Shown here: piece after piece, positions 8,440-17,317 of the stretch
Position numbering within the stretch: the first letter of the stretch is position 1
Layout of the letters: every line of letters begins with the position of its first letter
Source: Rhizobium sp. Q54
GTDB lineage: Bacteria; Pseudomonadota; Alphaproteobacteria; Rhizobiales; Xanthobacteraceae
Assembly (NCBI GenBank): GCA_945861895.1
Contig: CAMAWF010000026.1
Span: 1 to 36,934 of the forward strand
Direction of reading: 5' to 3'
Length of the DNA: 36,934 nucleotides
Position numbers and translations under genes: made by a program
Notes under the pieces: model-generated
Databases searched by the model: none
What the model saw: only the letters and a program-made list of their open reading frames with translations
Told to the model about the DNA's origin: nothing

Positions 8440-8777
8440 GAATGCTTGTTGCTCCATGTGCCGCGTATATAGCGTTGCCGCAGGCACACCGCCGTCCCGC
8501 ATTCTCGATTGCGGATGGTCTCCGGGCTTGGCTTACGGCCGAAGAATTGAGCCTTGAGTACCCCTTTTCAACGGTGTTTTCGGTCAAATCGGGCCTATAG
8601 CGCGTACCCATGTACGAGGAACTGGTACTAGCGAACTTCCACGCTCTGGTTCTGTCGAGACATGGCGTAGGCTGGTATTAAAAGCAGAAGGAATTGGTTC
8701 TCAGCGGGCCGCTGTTTGCAGCATTCAAAGACGCGCGAAAGAAAAACGATCTTCCCCTATGCCGAGGAGACAGAGCG
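8440..8777. other. 338-base intergenic region, no gene seen
   Basis: No convincing coding frame is present. A small perfect inverted repeat CGTAC-CCAT-GTACG occupies 8603-8616. AGGAG at 8765-8769 is the ribosome-binding site of the following aldolase gene. A promoter for that gene should lie here, but no strong -35/-10 pair stands out. Confidence 0.4.
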
Positions 8778-9683
8778 ATGTTGAAGAAAAATGAGTTCTG
8801 GTCGCGGGTGTTTACCTTCGTACCCACCGCCACCAAGGCTGATGGCGAAGAGATCGACGAAAAGGCGTTTTGCAACGCGATCGACTATCAGATCGAAAAC
8901 GGCGTGGACGGCGTATGCATCTTCGGCAGCACCGGCGGGACTGGTTCCTTCAGCGACGACGAGATGAAGAAGGCAACCGCGATCGCCGCCAAGCACATCG
9001 ACGGGCGCATCTCGCTGGTGGCGGGAACCGGTGCGCGCACCACCTCGGCCTGTATCGCGTTATCGAAAAACGCCGAGGATGTCGGCTGCGACGGTGTGAT
9101 GGTCTTGCCGGTTTCCTATTGGCCGCTTTCGACCGACGAGGTGTTCGAGCATTACGAGCGCGTTTCGAAATCGATCAAGATTCCGATTTGCATCTACAAT
9201 AACCCGTGGACGACCGGCGTGGATATGAAGCCGGAATTCCTGGCGCGGCTGACCAAGCTCGACAATTGCAATTGCATTAAGGAAAGCACCGGCGACCTTA
9301 CCCGCATCACCGCTATCCGGCTGCTGACCAAGGATCAGGTCACGTTGATCGCGGGATGGGAATCGACCAGCCTGCAGGCTTTCATGGCCGGCGCCACCGG
9401 CTGGGCGCCGGTCTGCACGAACTTCCTGCCGCGCGATGCAATGAAATTTTTCGATGCGGCGGTAGAAAAGCGCGATGCGTCAACGGCACAAAGCATCTGG
9501 GACAAGCTGTTCCCGATCTGCGACATCATTTGCAGCAAGTCGCATATCCGCGTCGCACATACCGGACTCGACATTCTGCGGCGCCCGGTTGGTTCGCCGC
9601 GGCGGCCGCTGCGCATGCTCAATGCCGAGGATCGTGCGCGGCTCAAAACCGTGCTGACCGAAGCCGGCGCCGTGGCCGCCTGA
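8778..9683 (+). CDS. Dihydrodipicolinate synthase/N-acetylneuraminate lyase family protein (copy 1)
   Basis: A 301-residue TIM-barrel class I aldolase or dehydratase. The ATG at 8778 follows AGGAG by eight bases; the longer frame from 8694 has no family similarity. Key marks are FGSTGGTGSFSDDE (substrate loop), the Tyr in ICIYNNPWTTGVD and the Schiff-base Lys in CIKESTGDLTRI. Members condense or cleave pyruvate-containing compounds, and catabolic relatives act on keto-sugar acids. A lysine-biosynthetic role is unlikely because it sits beside catabolic transporters and has a close paralogue at 14477. It is convergent with the livF gene, 39 bases away, so the two paralogues bracket the ABC operon. 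Confidence 0.85.
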   Translation: MLKKNEFWSRVFTFVPTATKADGEEIDEKAFCNAIDYQIENGVDGVCIFGSTGGTGSFSDDEMKKATAIAAKHIDGRISLVAGTGARTTSACIALSKNAEDVGCDGVMVLPVSYWPLSTDEVFEHYERVSKSIKIPICIYNNPWTTGVDMKPEFLARLTKLDNCNCIKESTGDLTRITAIRLLTKDQVTLIAGWESTSLQAFMAGATGWAPVCTNFLPRDAMKFFDAAVEKRDASTAQSIWDKLFPICDIICSKSHIRVAHTGLDILRRPVGSPRRPLRMLNAEDRARLKTVLTEAGAVAA

Positions 9684-9722
9684 CCGGCGGCTCACGGGCG
9701 ATCAGAACGAAGCCGCTGCGAG

Positions 9723-10430
9723 CTAAAGCGTTTCGCCGATAATTTGGCGGACGGTGGTGTCGCGGCGCGCTTCGTCAAGGCTTCCGCCAAAGACGATTTC
9801 ACCGCGCTCCATCACGTAAATGCGATCGGCGTATTCCGGCACGTGCTGTAATTCGGATTCGGCAATCAGCACCGTCAGGCCAAGACGCACGATCTCATGG
9901 ATCGAATTCCGGATTCCCGGAATGATTGACGGCGACAAACCTTCGAACGGCTCGTCCAGCAACAGCAAGTCGGCATCGAGCGCGAGGGTTCGCGCAATCG
10001 ATAGCATTTTGCGCTCGCCGCCCGACAAGTGCGTTCCGGGTCGCGCTTCGTAACGGCGAAGATTGGGAAAAAACCGGTAAGCCAGATCGATTCGCTCGGC
10101 GGGCGATTTTTCAGTTTGGCGAGTCCAGGTCGGCAAGGCGATATTTTCGGCAACCGTCAACTCGCCGAAGACTTCGCTGGCTTCCGGCGAATAGCCGATG
10201 CCGAGGCGCGCGCGTTCGAGCGTCGATTTCCCGATCAAATCCATATCGGCAAGCCGGATCGTACCGCTGCGCGGTGTGATATAGCCCATCACGGTACGCA
10301 ACGTCGTGGTCTTACCGGCGCCGTTACGCCCGACCAGGCAAACCAGTTCGCCGGCGGCAACCTTAAAGCCGACGTTGCGGAGAATTTCGCTGTTTTGAAT
10401 TTCCACGGCGAGTGCTGCAACTTCGAGCAT
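9723..10430 (-). CDS. livF: Branched-chain amino acid-type ABC transporter ATPase (LivF-like)
   Basis: A 235-residue nucleotide-binding subunit of an HAAT-type importer. Start at MLEVAALAVEI (10430), four bases after the livG stop; the longer frame reaching 10568 overlaps livG and is rejected. Walker A is GRNGAGKTT, the signature is LSGGERKML, Walker B is DLLLLDEPFEGLSP and the H-loop region is TVLIAESELQ. The short length and C-terminus are typical of LivF. It is the last gene of the minus-strand operon. The ligand cannot be inferred from the ATPase; the flanking DHDPS paralogues suggest a sugar-acid or amino-acid derivative rather than leucine. Confidence 0.9.
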   Translation of the reverse strand: MLEVAALAVEIQNSEILRNVGFKVAAGELVCLVGRNGAGKTTTLRTVMGYITPRSGTIRLADMDLIGKSTLERARLGIGYSPEASEVFGELTVAENIALPTWTRQTEKSPAERIDLAYRFFPNLRRYEARPGTHLSGGERKMLSIARTLALDADLLLLDEPFEGLSPSIIPGIRNSIHEIVRLGLTVLIAESELQHVPEYADRIYVMERGEIVFGGSLDEARRDTTVRQIIGETL

Positions 10431-10434
10431 GTTG

Positions 10435-11184
10435 TCACTGTCTCCCGACGACCGTAGCCATGACATCGGTTTGCGCGCGGATCGCTTCAGGGCTGCCATC
10501 GGCGAGGATGCGCCCATTATGGACCGCGATAATCCGGCTCGAATAGCCGAACACGATATCCATGTCATGCTCGACCTGGATAATTGCCTTGATTCCAGTT
10601 TGCTTGGCGGCCTGTACCAGCACCTGCATGATCGTCGATTTTTCCGTGGTGCTCACCCCGCTGGTCGGCTCGTCGAGCAGAATGATTTCCGGCTTGAGCG
10701 CGAAGGCGCTCGCGACGTCGAGCAGTTTCTTGTCGCCTTGCGACAAGCTTTTCGCCGGCTGATCAAGCTTGCCGGAGAATCCAAACAGACTGCCCACCCG
10801 TTCGACGATTTCCCAGACTGCGCGGTTTTTGCGCAAGCCCGCAAACATGCGTCCGCCGATACCGAGATGAGAGATCGCCGCGACCGCAATGGTCTCTCTA
10901 ACGCTGAGTTGCGGAAAGATGTTGACCAGCTGGAACGAGCGCGCCATTCCAAGCCGTGACAGCCGCAGCGGATCCAGACGGCCAACATCATGCCCCTTGA
11001 AAGAGACCGTGCCGGCGCTCGGCGGCACCAGGCCGGTAAGCACGTTGACCAGTGTGGTCTTGCCGGCGCCGTTCGGGCCAATAATCGAAACGTGCTCACC
11101 CTCGCCGATCGCGAGGCTCACGTCATCGAGCGCGCAAAACGCCCCGTAGAATTTTCGTACGCCGACAGCCTGCAGGATCGTCAT
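10435..11184 (-). CDS. livG: Branched-chain amino acid-type ABC transporter ATPase (LivG-like)
   Basis: A 249-residue ATPase partner of LivF. The ATG at 11184 overlaps the livM stop codon in an ATGA arrangement, favouring this start over one four codons earlier. Walker A is GPNGAGKTT, the Q-loop region is ARSFQLVNIFPQLSVRE, Walker B is EIILLDEPTSGVS and the switch His is QVEHDMD. The ABC signature reads LSQGDKKLLDV instead of the usual LSGGQ or LSYGQ. LivG proteins of HAAT systems often vary here, so loss of function is not implied. Translation is probably coupled to livM. Confidence 0.9.
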   Translation of the reverse strand: MTILQAVGVRKFYGAFCALDDVSLAIGEGEHVSIIGPNGAGKTTLVNVLTGLVPPSAGTVSFKGHDVGRLDPLRLSRLGMARSFQLVNIFPQLSVRETIAVAAISHLGIGGRMFAGLRKNRAVWEIVERVGSLFGFSGKLDQPAKSLSQGDKKLLDVASAFALKPEIILLDEPTSGVSTTEKSTIMQVLVQAAKQTGIKAIIQVEHDMDIVFGYSSRIIAVHNGRILADGSPEAIRAQTDVMATVVGRQ

Positions 11185-12179
11185 GTTGACCACCACCGCC
11201 GCGGATCGATGATGCCCATGAGGCCGTTAGGGAAAAAGATGACGATGACCGCGAGCAAAACGCCGAAGGTCAGTCGCCAGTATTCGGTGTAGGACATCAA
11301 CTGATCCTGGAAGAAAATGAACACGATTGATCCGAGGATCGGGCCGAAAAAACTGGTGTAGCCGCCGAGCAGCAGCATAAAAATCAGATTGCCGGATTGT
11401 ACCCAGTAAGCCAGGCTCGGATCGGCTAGACCGACCGGAATCCCGACGATGACGCCACCGAGCGCGCCATAGACGGCCGCGATGACAAATCCAATGAGCC
11501 GGTAGCGCTGGACGTTGACACCGAGATATTGCGCTTTCTGTTCGTTCTCGCGGATCGCGCGCAGGCCAAGACCGAACGTCGAGGCGGTGATGCGCCACAT
11601 CAAAAACGTGAGCACGATCAACATGCCGAAGACATAATAATACATCGGGCCGGTGAGAGCCGCGAGCGTACCGAGATTGGACATGTCGAACAGCAATGGC
11701 GACGGCAGTTTGATGCGTATGCCCTCGTCGCCGCCGGTGATCAGATAAAATTTGAACAAAAACGAATACAGCAGCATGCTGAACGCCAGCGTCAGCATGC
11801 TGAAATAGATTTTGACATAACGAATGCACAGCAGGCCGATTGGAAGCGCAACCACGATCGCGACCGCCACCGAGGTCAGCAGGATCAATTCGAGTGTCAT
11901 GATCTTCGCGGACGTCAAATAGGCCGCGGTATAAGCGCCAATCGCCAGAAACATTGCGTGTCCGAGACTCAACAAGCCGGTGTAGCCGAGCAGCAGATTG
12001 AGTCCAAGCAACGCGATGGCAAACCCCATCGCCGAGAACATCAGGATCGTGTAGTGCGGCCCGGCGGCATAGGGGAACGCCGCGATCACGATAAAGCCGA
12101 TGACCGGCGCCAAATAGGCCAGTTTCACAAAACTTCTGGTCGAATCTACGCGAACAGTCGTTGGGTTGGCGGTGGTCAT
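11181..12179 (-). CDS. livM: Branched-chain amino acid-type ABC transporter permease (LivM-like)
   Basis: A 332-residue inner-membrane permease with about nine to ten hydrophobic segments. The family segment LLGYTGLLSLGHAMFLAIGA is intact, as is LGLRAIRENEQKAQYLGVN (the cytoplasmic coupling loop) and ALGGVIVGIPVGLADPSL. The start overlaps the livH stop by four bases and the stop overlaps the livG start, so livH, livM and livG are translationally coupled. Together with LivH it forms the transmembrane channel of the importer. Confidence 0.9.
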   Translation of the reverse strand: MTTANPTTVRVDSTRSFVKLAYLAPVIGFIVIAAFPYAAGPHYTILMFSAMGFAIALLGLNLLLGYTGLLSLGHAMFLAIGAYTAAYLTSAKIMTLELILLTSVAVAIVVALPIGLLCIRYVKIYFSMLTLAFSMLLYSFLFKFYLITGGDEGIRIKLPSPLLFDMSNLGTLAALTGPMYYYVFGMLIVLTFLMWRITASTFGLGLRAIRENEQKAQYLGVNVQRYRLIGFVIAAVYGALGGVIVGIPVGLADPSLAYWVQSGNLIFMLLLGGYTSFFGPILGSIVFIFFQDQLMSYTEYWRLTFGVLLAVIVIFFPNGLMGIIDPRRWWST

Positions 12180-13060
12180 ATGGTCTTCCCGAGCAGGCCG
12201 CGTGGCCGAAAAATCAGCACCGCTATGACGATGACGTAGATCGCAAGCATTTCAAATTCGGGATAGAGCCAGATTGCCACAGCGCGGACGAGCCCGACCA
12301 CCAATGCGCCGACGAGCGCCCCGGGCATGCTGCCCAGTCCGCCGATGACTACAACTGCGAATGCATCGACGATCAATTCAACGCCCATGTCGAGCGAGGC
12401 CGCTGTTGCAGGCACCACGAGTGCGCCGCCCATGGTTCCAAGAGCGACGCCGAGCGTGAATACGGCCACGTAGACTTTCGAGATGTCAATGCAAAGCGCT
12501 TCACACATGGCCGCGTTTTCGGCCGTGGCGCGAATGATCTTGCCGAACCGCGTAGTTTGCAGGAACCAGCCGAGACCCAGGCTGAGCGCGATCGCTACTG
12601 CGATGACAATAAGATTATACGCCGGGATGGTGATGCTTGGTGTGAGTTGAAACTGGCCGAAGGCGAGGTAGACGTTTCCGGTCTGGAGCGGCGATGCCCC
12701 CCAAAATATCCGGATAATATCCTCGAATATCAAGACGAACGCGAAGGTGAGCAGAATCTGAAAGTGCTCGTCGCGATGGTATATGAACCTCAGCAGCCGC
12801 TCGACCACCGGGCCGAGCACGAGCGCCAGCAGCAATCCACTGCCAAGCAGGATCGGAATGAACGCGACGACCGGCAATTGAAGTTTGAACGCCAACGCCA
12901 GCGCGGTGATGCCGAAATAGGCGCCGATGGCGTAGAACGAGCCGCAAGCCAGGTTGACGATTTTCTGGACGCCGAACACGATTTGTAAACCGGCGGCGAC
13001 CAGAAAAAGGACGGCGGCGTGAAATACGCCGCCGACCAGAATGTTGACGCTGGATAGCAA
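12176..13060 (-). CDS. livH: Branched-chain amino acid-type ABC transporter permease (LivH-like)
   Basis: A 294-residue integral membrane permease. Recognisable parts are LQIVFGVQKIVNLACGSFYA, the coupling loop TTRFGKIIRATAENAAMCEA and VVVIGGLGSMPGALVGALVV. The start is a TTG at 13060 with GAGGG seven bases upstream; no ATG is available nearby. It begins 20 bases after the binding-protein gene ends and is coupled to livM by a 4-bp overlap. Confidence 0.88.
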   Translation of the reverse strand: MLSSVNILVGGVFHAAVLFLVAAGLQIVFGVQKIVNLACGSFYAIGAYFGITALALAFKLQLPVVAFIPILLGSGLLLALVLGPVVERLLRFIYHRDEHFQILLTFAFVLIFEDIIRIFWGASPLQTGNVYLAFGQFQLTPSITIPAYNLIVIAVAIALSLGLGWFLQTTRFGKIIRATAENAAMCEALCIDISKVYVAVFTLGVALGTMGGALVVPATAASLDMGVELIVDAFAVVVIGGLGSMPGALVGALVVGLVRAVAIWLYPEFEMLAIYVIVIAVLIFRPRGLLGKTI

Positions 13061-13080
13061 CCTTGGACCCTCGATGCGCG

Positions 13081-14358
13081 CTAGAGATCTTTAAACTTCT
13101 TGGTTTCGATCCACTTGTAAAAGTCGGCGCCGGCCGGCTTTTGATATTCGCGCGTATCGAGTGTTTCGACCGGATTGATGGTCACAATGTCGTAGGGATT
13201 TTTGTGCGTCGTAAGTCCCATGTAAAAGTTGCAATCCGGGATATGGTCGGCCCGCCAGGAGAAATATCCGCCAAGCGACTGGATGGTGATGCCTACCATA
13301 GATTTGGCGACCTGTTCCTTCGATGGCCATTTGCCGCCGTTCTGTTTCGCCGCCTTCTCGACGCCGGCTTTCCATGATTCGGCGGCCGAGTAAGCGCGCT
13401 CCGCCTCGAAATGCGGGAACAGTTTTGTCTTCTCGCGATAGAACTTCACGAACTCCTTCAGCAGCGGCGAGGCATTGGGCTGCTCGAAATACATCGAGTT
13501 GTGGCCGAGGATCATGCCTTCCGGGGTGAACTCCTTCTTGAGTTCGTTGAGCTGGAATCCGGCGGCCGGCATCACGAATTTCGAGCTCTTGGTGAGGCCC
13601 GCCGCGTGCGCCTGTTTCATGAAGATGAAGGCGTCGGTGAACAGCAGCGACGCCATGATCAAGTCCGGCTTGGCTTGCTGGAGCGAGGCCACAAATGGCG
13701 TGAGATCCGTGGTGCCGACCTTGACCCAGAGATCGGCCACTGGCGTGACGTTCATGTCGTATTTCTTCATCATGGCCATGAACGTGTCCCACATGTTCCG
13801 GCCATAGGAGTAGTCAGTCCCAAGGTTGGCGACGGTTTTGATCTTGCCCTTGAAATGCTTGACCGTCAGCAGCGAGGCCATCAAACCCTCGATCTCGTTA
13901 TCGGTACTGCGGAACGAGTAGATCGGGTTTGGCAGCGTCTCCGTCACGTCCTTCTGAGTAGTCGCATCCCAAGATGTCCAGATCATCTTGAGTTCCTCGG
14001 CGATCGGGCCAATCGACAGGCCGTTGCCGGTGGAAATCAAACCGGTGATCATTTCCACATTGTCGCGCAGCGCGAGCTTGCGGAATCGCTCGACCGTGTC
14101 TTTCGCATTACCCTCTTCTTCAACGACAAGCTCAACCTTACGGCCGAGAATGCCGCCGGACTTGTTGACGCGCTCCGCCCACCACTGAACGGTGGTCAAC
14201 GCGCATTCGCCGATGCTGGCGAGCACGCCCGACCGGGACGCAAGGACGCCGACCTTGATGGGCGCGGCCTGGGCAAATGACGGCACGCCCGCCAACGAAC
14301 TTGCCGCGAGCGCGCCGCCGGAGATCTTTAGAAAGTCTCTGCGGTTTCGCACTGACAT
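13081..14358 (-). CDS. ABC transporter substrate-binding protein, Leu/Ile/Val (Peripla_BP_6) family, Tat-exported
   Basis: A 425-residue periplasmic binding protein. The N-terminus NRRDFLKISGGALAASSLAG is a twin-arginine signal and is followed by a FAQA cleavage region. The mature part starts APIKVGVLASRSGVLASIGE and has the two-lobe type I fold (ILGRKVELVVEEEGNAKDTV, then NLGTDYSYGRNMWDTFMAMM). GGGAGGAAT lies two bases before the ATG. It is longer than classical LivK and resembles urea/amide-type (FmdD/UrtA-like) members, so amides or organic acids are possible ligands. It belongs with livHMGF downstream; the DHDPS-family gene 118 bases upstream may be cotranscribed. Confidence 0.88.
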   Translation of the reverse strand: MSVRNRRDFLKISGGALAASSLAGVPSFAQAAPIKVGVLASRSGVLASIGECALTTVQWWAERVNKSGGILGRKVELVVEEEGNAKDTVERFRKLALRDNVEMITGLISTGNGLSIGPIAEELKMIWTSWDATTQKDVTETLPNPIYSFRSTDNEIEGLMASLLTVKHFKGKIKTVANLGTDYSYGRNMWDTFMAMMKKYDMNVTPVADLWVKVGTTDLTPFVASLQQAKPDLIMASLLFTDAFIFMKQAHAAGLTKSSKFVMPAAGFQLNELKKEFTPEGMILGHNSMYFEQPNASPLLKEFVKFYREKTKLFPHFEAERAYSAAESWKAGVEKAAKQNGGKWPSKEQVAKSMVGITIQSLGGYFSWRADHIPDCNFYMGLTTHKNPYDIVTINPVETLDTREYQKPAGADFYKWIETKKFKDL

Positions 14359-14476
14359 GTATTCCTCCCTTTCGCATTTGTCGCTGTTGTTTTGAGTATC
14401 GTACAGTTCTTACGTTCCCATCGCGACGTCAAAATGACGCATGCAGTCCATCGGATCAGGCGGCTACCTCCGCTTA

Positions 14477-15400
14477 TTATTCCGCCGCATGTTGACGCCC
14501 CGAACCATTGAGCACACCCAAGTCTTGCAGAATTGTCACAAGTTTCGCCCGTTGCTCGGCGTCGAGCATGCGGATCGGCCGGCGCGGAAGCCCAATCGAG
14601 CGCCCCATGAGTTCGAGCGCTGAATGGACGACGCGGATATAACCGGTATCGCCCATCAGCTTGCAGATCGGGAATATGCGGTCGAATAGCTCCTGTCCTC
14701 CACGCAAATCCTTCTTCTCGACGCACAGATCGAACAATTGGACGCATTCGCGCGGCAGAATGTTCGGCAGGCCCGGGCACCAACCTTCAGCGCCGGCGCA
14801 GAACCCTTGCAGAGTGATCGGCTCCCATCCGTGGAAGACCGTCATCTTGCCTTTTGTGAGCATTCGAATCTGCGTAATCCGCGACAGATCGCCGGAGCTT
14901 TCCTTGACGCCCCGGATATTGTCGATCTCGGCGAGCCGTGCGAGCAGCGGCGGTTTGATGTCCACCCCGGTGGTGCCCGGATTGTTGTAGATCACAACCG
15001 GAATTTTGATCGCCTTGGCGATCCGGCTGTAGTGCTCGTAGACCTCGTTGTCGGTCAACGGCCAATAGGTGATCGGAACCACGATCACCGCGTCGGCGCC
15101 CACGTCTTCGGCAAACCGCGACATGCGAACGGCTTCGTCGGTTGTCATCGAGCCGGTACCGGCCATGACCGGAACGCGGCCGTTGATGTGCTTGGTCGCG
15201 ACCTTGATGAGTTCTTCGCGCTCTTTCTCGGTGAAGGAACCGTTCGCGCCAGTGCTGCCGAGCACGGCGATTCCGTGCACGCCGTTTTCGATCTGCCAAT
15301 CCAGATGCGGACGCATGCGGTCGAGATCGATCGTAGCGCCGTCATCGCGTGTCGGGGTCGCGGTGAAGGAGAAAACTCCCCTCAGTCGCTTCTTTTGCAT
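14477..15400 (-). CDS. Dihydrodipicolinate synthase/N-acetylneuraminate lyase family protein (copy 2)
   Basis: A 307-residue paralogue of the protein at 8778. The ATG at 15400 has GGAGGAG three bases upstream; the longer frame to 15640 runs into the divergent regulator. Shared marks are LGSTGANGSFTEKE, the Tyr in VVIYNNPGTTGVD and the Schiff-base Lys in GVKESSGDLSRI. The two copies match closely in the active-site strand (IKIPxxIYNNPxTTGVDxKP), so they probably act on related compounds. It appears to be the first gene of the minus-strand transporter operon and is divergent from the MocR regulator, its likely controller. Confidence 0.87.
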   Translation of the reverse strand: MQKKRLRGVFSFTATPTRDDGATIDLDRMRPHLDWQIENGVHGIAVLGSTGANGSFTEKEREELIKVATKHINGRVPVMAGTGSMTTDEAVRMSRFAEDVGADAVIVVPITYWPLTDNEVYEHYSRIAKAIKIPVVIYNNPGTTGVDIKPPLLARLAEIDNIRGVKESSGDLSRITQIRMLTKGKMTVFHGWEPITLQGFCAGAEGWCPGLPNILPRECVQLFDLCVEKKDLRGGQELFDRIFPICKLMGDTGYIRVVHSALELMGRSIGLPRRPIRMLDAEQRAKLVTILQDLGVLNGSGRQHAAE

Positions 15401-15472
15401 CGGCTCCTCCTTGCAGCTCGCCAAACCGGCACCCTGGAACCAGCAGCCTTCCGTGCCATCGCAGCGGGCAGG

Positions 15473-15489
15473 CCAGTTGGGACCAGTTG
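15473..15489. promoter_or_regulatory. CCAGTTG direct repeat in the divergent promoter, candidate MocR operator
   Basis: CCAGTTG occurs at 15473-15479 and again at 15483-15489, ten bases apart, in the 197-base region between the DHDPS-family gene and the MocR gene. A related ACCAGTCG follows at 15560. MocR-type regulators are known to bind direct repeats in their own divergent promoters; applying this here is inference. Confidence 0.4.
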
Positions 15490-15597
15490 CCATGCATGAT
15501 ATCAAGCAGATAAGAATTACAGGAGTGCGGAAAGCACCGGAGGTCGAAAAAACGACGGTACCAGTCGGGGGAGGCAGCGCAGTTGCTGCAATGCAAG

Positions 15598-17154
15598 ATG
15601 AGTGATGTAAAAGTCGTTCCGGAAGTCCAATCGCCGCCAATCAGTCAAGCCGCCGACATTACCGCCCCAGCCGCAATCCGCGGCCCGTCCGCAGTTCAAA
15701 TACCCCTCCAGCTTGAAGCAGGCCGCGACCGCCCGCTGCACGAGCAGATCAGCGAACAAATCCGCCTGCTGATTGCCGATGGAAGATTGCGGCCCGGCAG
15801 CTACATTCCAAGTTCACGGCAACTGGCCGACCAGCTCGGCGTCTCCCGGAATACCGTTTTGCTCGCATTCAACCGGCTGACGAGCGAAGGTTATATCGAA
15901 GCCGCCAAGGGCTCGCACACCTTCGTCAGCCAGGCCTACGCAAAATCGTCGCCGCCGCGCGGCAACGTGCGCGCAACGGTGGAACCGGCCAAATCAATTC
16001 GCCGCCCGCCCGTCCTGTTTCGTGGCGAGGCGCAGCAATTGGTGCGCCCCGGCCGAAAACCGATATTCAATTTTTTCGTCGGCCGTCCCTGCCCGCGCTG
16101 CTTTCCGCATCGAATCTGGCGCAGGCTTTTGCTCAAACGTCTTGCGTCCGCCGGTTCGTCGCTGTCCGAGTATCCGCCCCCGGCGGGGCTCTTGGAATTG
16201 CGCCACGCCGTTGCCGACCACCTCGGTGCGGCACGCGGCATGAACGTGCGCGCGGCGCAGATTCTCATCGTCAACGGTATTCAGGAGGCGCTTAACATCA
16301 TCGCGAGGCTGTTCGTGCGCCCCGGCACCCCGGTCGCCATCGAAGACCCCTGCTATCGCGGCGCGTTATCCACATTCGAAAGTTACGGCGCGGAGATGGT
16401 GCCGGTCCCGGTCGATAAGGACGGCATTTGTGTCGACCGGCTTCCGGAACGGGCAGTGAGCCTCGTCTATGTTACGCCCTCGCACCAATTTCCAACCGGA
16501 GAAACGCTGCCCACCGAACGGCGCGTGGAACTTCTGAAATGGGCGAACCGTGTCGGCGCCTATGTGGTCGAAGACGATTATGACAGCGACTTCCGCTTCG
16601 ACGGCCCGCCGCTGACCGCGCTGGCCGGCCTGGATAATTCGGCAAGCGTAATCTATCTCGGTACGTTTTCGAAATCGATCGGCGCCGGGCTGCGCGTCGG
16701 CTATCTTGCCGTGCCGATGGAACTGGCCGAGACCGCCATCACCGTCAAATCCATCCTCAATGCCGGCCAAAGCTGGATCGACCAGGCGGTGCTCGCCGAT
16801 TTCATTACCAGCGGGTCGTTTGCGCGCCACCTCAATCAGGTGCGAATGGTCTATCGTGCGCGCCGGAATTGTCTGTTGAGCACACTGCGCGAACACTTTG
16901 GCGAGGTGAATGTCTCCGGCCATCAGGGCGGAATGCATGTGATGTGGCATCTGCCCGATTCATTGCCCGACGCCTTGGTCGTCGAGGCAACCGCGCTCAA
17001 TCACGGCGTCGGGGTCTATTCACTGCGCTCTGCCGTTGCGTTCGATTTCACGCAAACGCCCTATAGCAACCGTGCGCTGGTACTGGGCTATCCGGCCTTG
17101 TCTGAAGAGCAGATACGTGAAGGCATCGTGCGCGTCGCCCGCGCGCTGGCTTAG
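15598..17154 (+). CDS. MocR-type transcriptional regulator (GntR winged helix fused to class I aminotransferase domain)
   Basis: A 518-residue PLP-binding regulator. Residues about 45-115 form the GntR winged helix: LHEQISEQIRLLIADGRLRP, then IPSSRQLADQLGVSRNTVLL and AFNRLTSEGYIEAAKGS. The C-terminal ~360 residues are a fold-type I aminotransferase domain with VVEDDYDSDFRFDG (PLP Asp) and GTFSKSIGAGLRVGYL (PLP Lys). MocR proteins sense PLP adducts of amino compounds (PdxR, GabR, EhuR). Being divergent from the DHDPS-liv operon, it most likely controls that operon. The ATG at 15598 is chosen over a TTG at 15583; no strong Shine-Dalgarno is visible for either. Confidence 0.88.
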   Translation: MSDVKVVPEVQSPPISQAADITAPAAIRGPSAVQIPLQLEAGRDRPLHEQISEQIRLLIADGRLRPGSYIPSSRQLADQLGVSRNTVLLAFNRLTSEGYIEAAKGSHTFVSQAYAKSSPPRGNVRATVEPAKSIRRPPVLFRGEAQQLVRPGRKPIFNFFVGRPCPRCFPHRIWRRLLLKRLASAGSSLSEYPPPAGLLELRHAVADHLGAARGMNVRAAQILIVNGIQEALNIIARLFVRPGTPVAIEDPCYRGALSTFESYGAEMVPVPVDKDGICVDRLPERAVSLVYVTPSHQFPTGETLPTERRVELLKWANRVGAYVVEDDYDSDFRFDGPPLTALAGLDNSASVIYLGTFSKSIGAGLRVGYLAVPMELAETAITVKSILNAGQSWIDQAVLADFITSGSFARHLNQVRMVYRARRNCLLSTLREHFGEVNVSGHQGGMHVMWHLPDSLPDALVVEATALNHGVGVYSLRSAVAFDFTQTPYSNRALVLGYPALSEEQIREGIVRVARALA

Positions 17155-17176
17155 AGCATGATCCCGAATAAGCCTG

Positions 17177-17249
17177 CCCCGGACATGATCCGGGGTGGGA
17201 ACTTGTGTCCCGTCGGAGCCTGTGCTCGGGCCGGCCAAAGGCCGGACCC
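17177..17249. repeat. Two GC-rich hairpins in the intergenic region after the MocR gene
   Basis: CCCCGGA-CATGA-TCCGGGG (17177-17195) is a perfect 7-bp stem. A second hairpin, GGGCCGGCC-AAA-GGCCGG-A-CCC (17228-17249), follows. They are preceded by GAGCATGATCC (17156-17166), a string common in dispersed intergenic repeats of Bradyrhizobium-like genomes. There is no T-run, so they may be a copy of such a repeat rather than a classical terminator. Confidence 0.4.
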
Positions 17250-17299
17250 GCGTGCGAAGCCGGTTTCGGCGGGCGAAGGACGACCGGAAAAATTCCTGC

Positions 17300-17316
17300 T
17301 CAGACAAAGAGTCTGA
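17300..17316. terminator. Likely bidirectional terminator hairpin between convergent genes
   Basis: TCAGAC-AAAGA-GTCTGA is a perfect 6-bp stem with T-rich sequence on the plus side (TTTATCGTTTTTT) and ATTTTT on the minus side. It lies just outside the stop codon of the small membrane gene at 17318 and after the MocR gene, which are convergent. Confidence 0.5.
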
Positions 17317-17317
17317 T

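Noticed and set aside
12161-12988. Plus-strand open frame opposite livH
   Set aside because: Composition is unusually charged and repetitive (Asp/Arg/Glu/Gln), as expected opposite a hydrophobic permease; no family.
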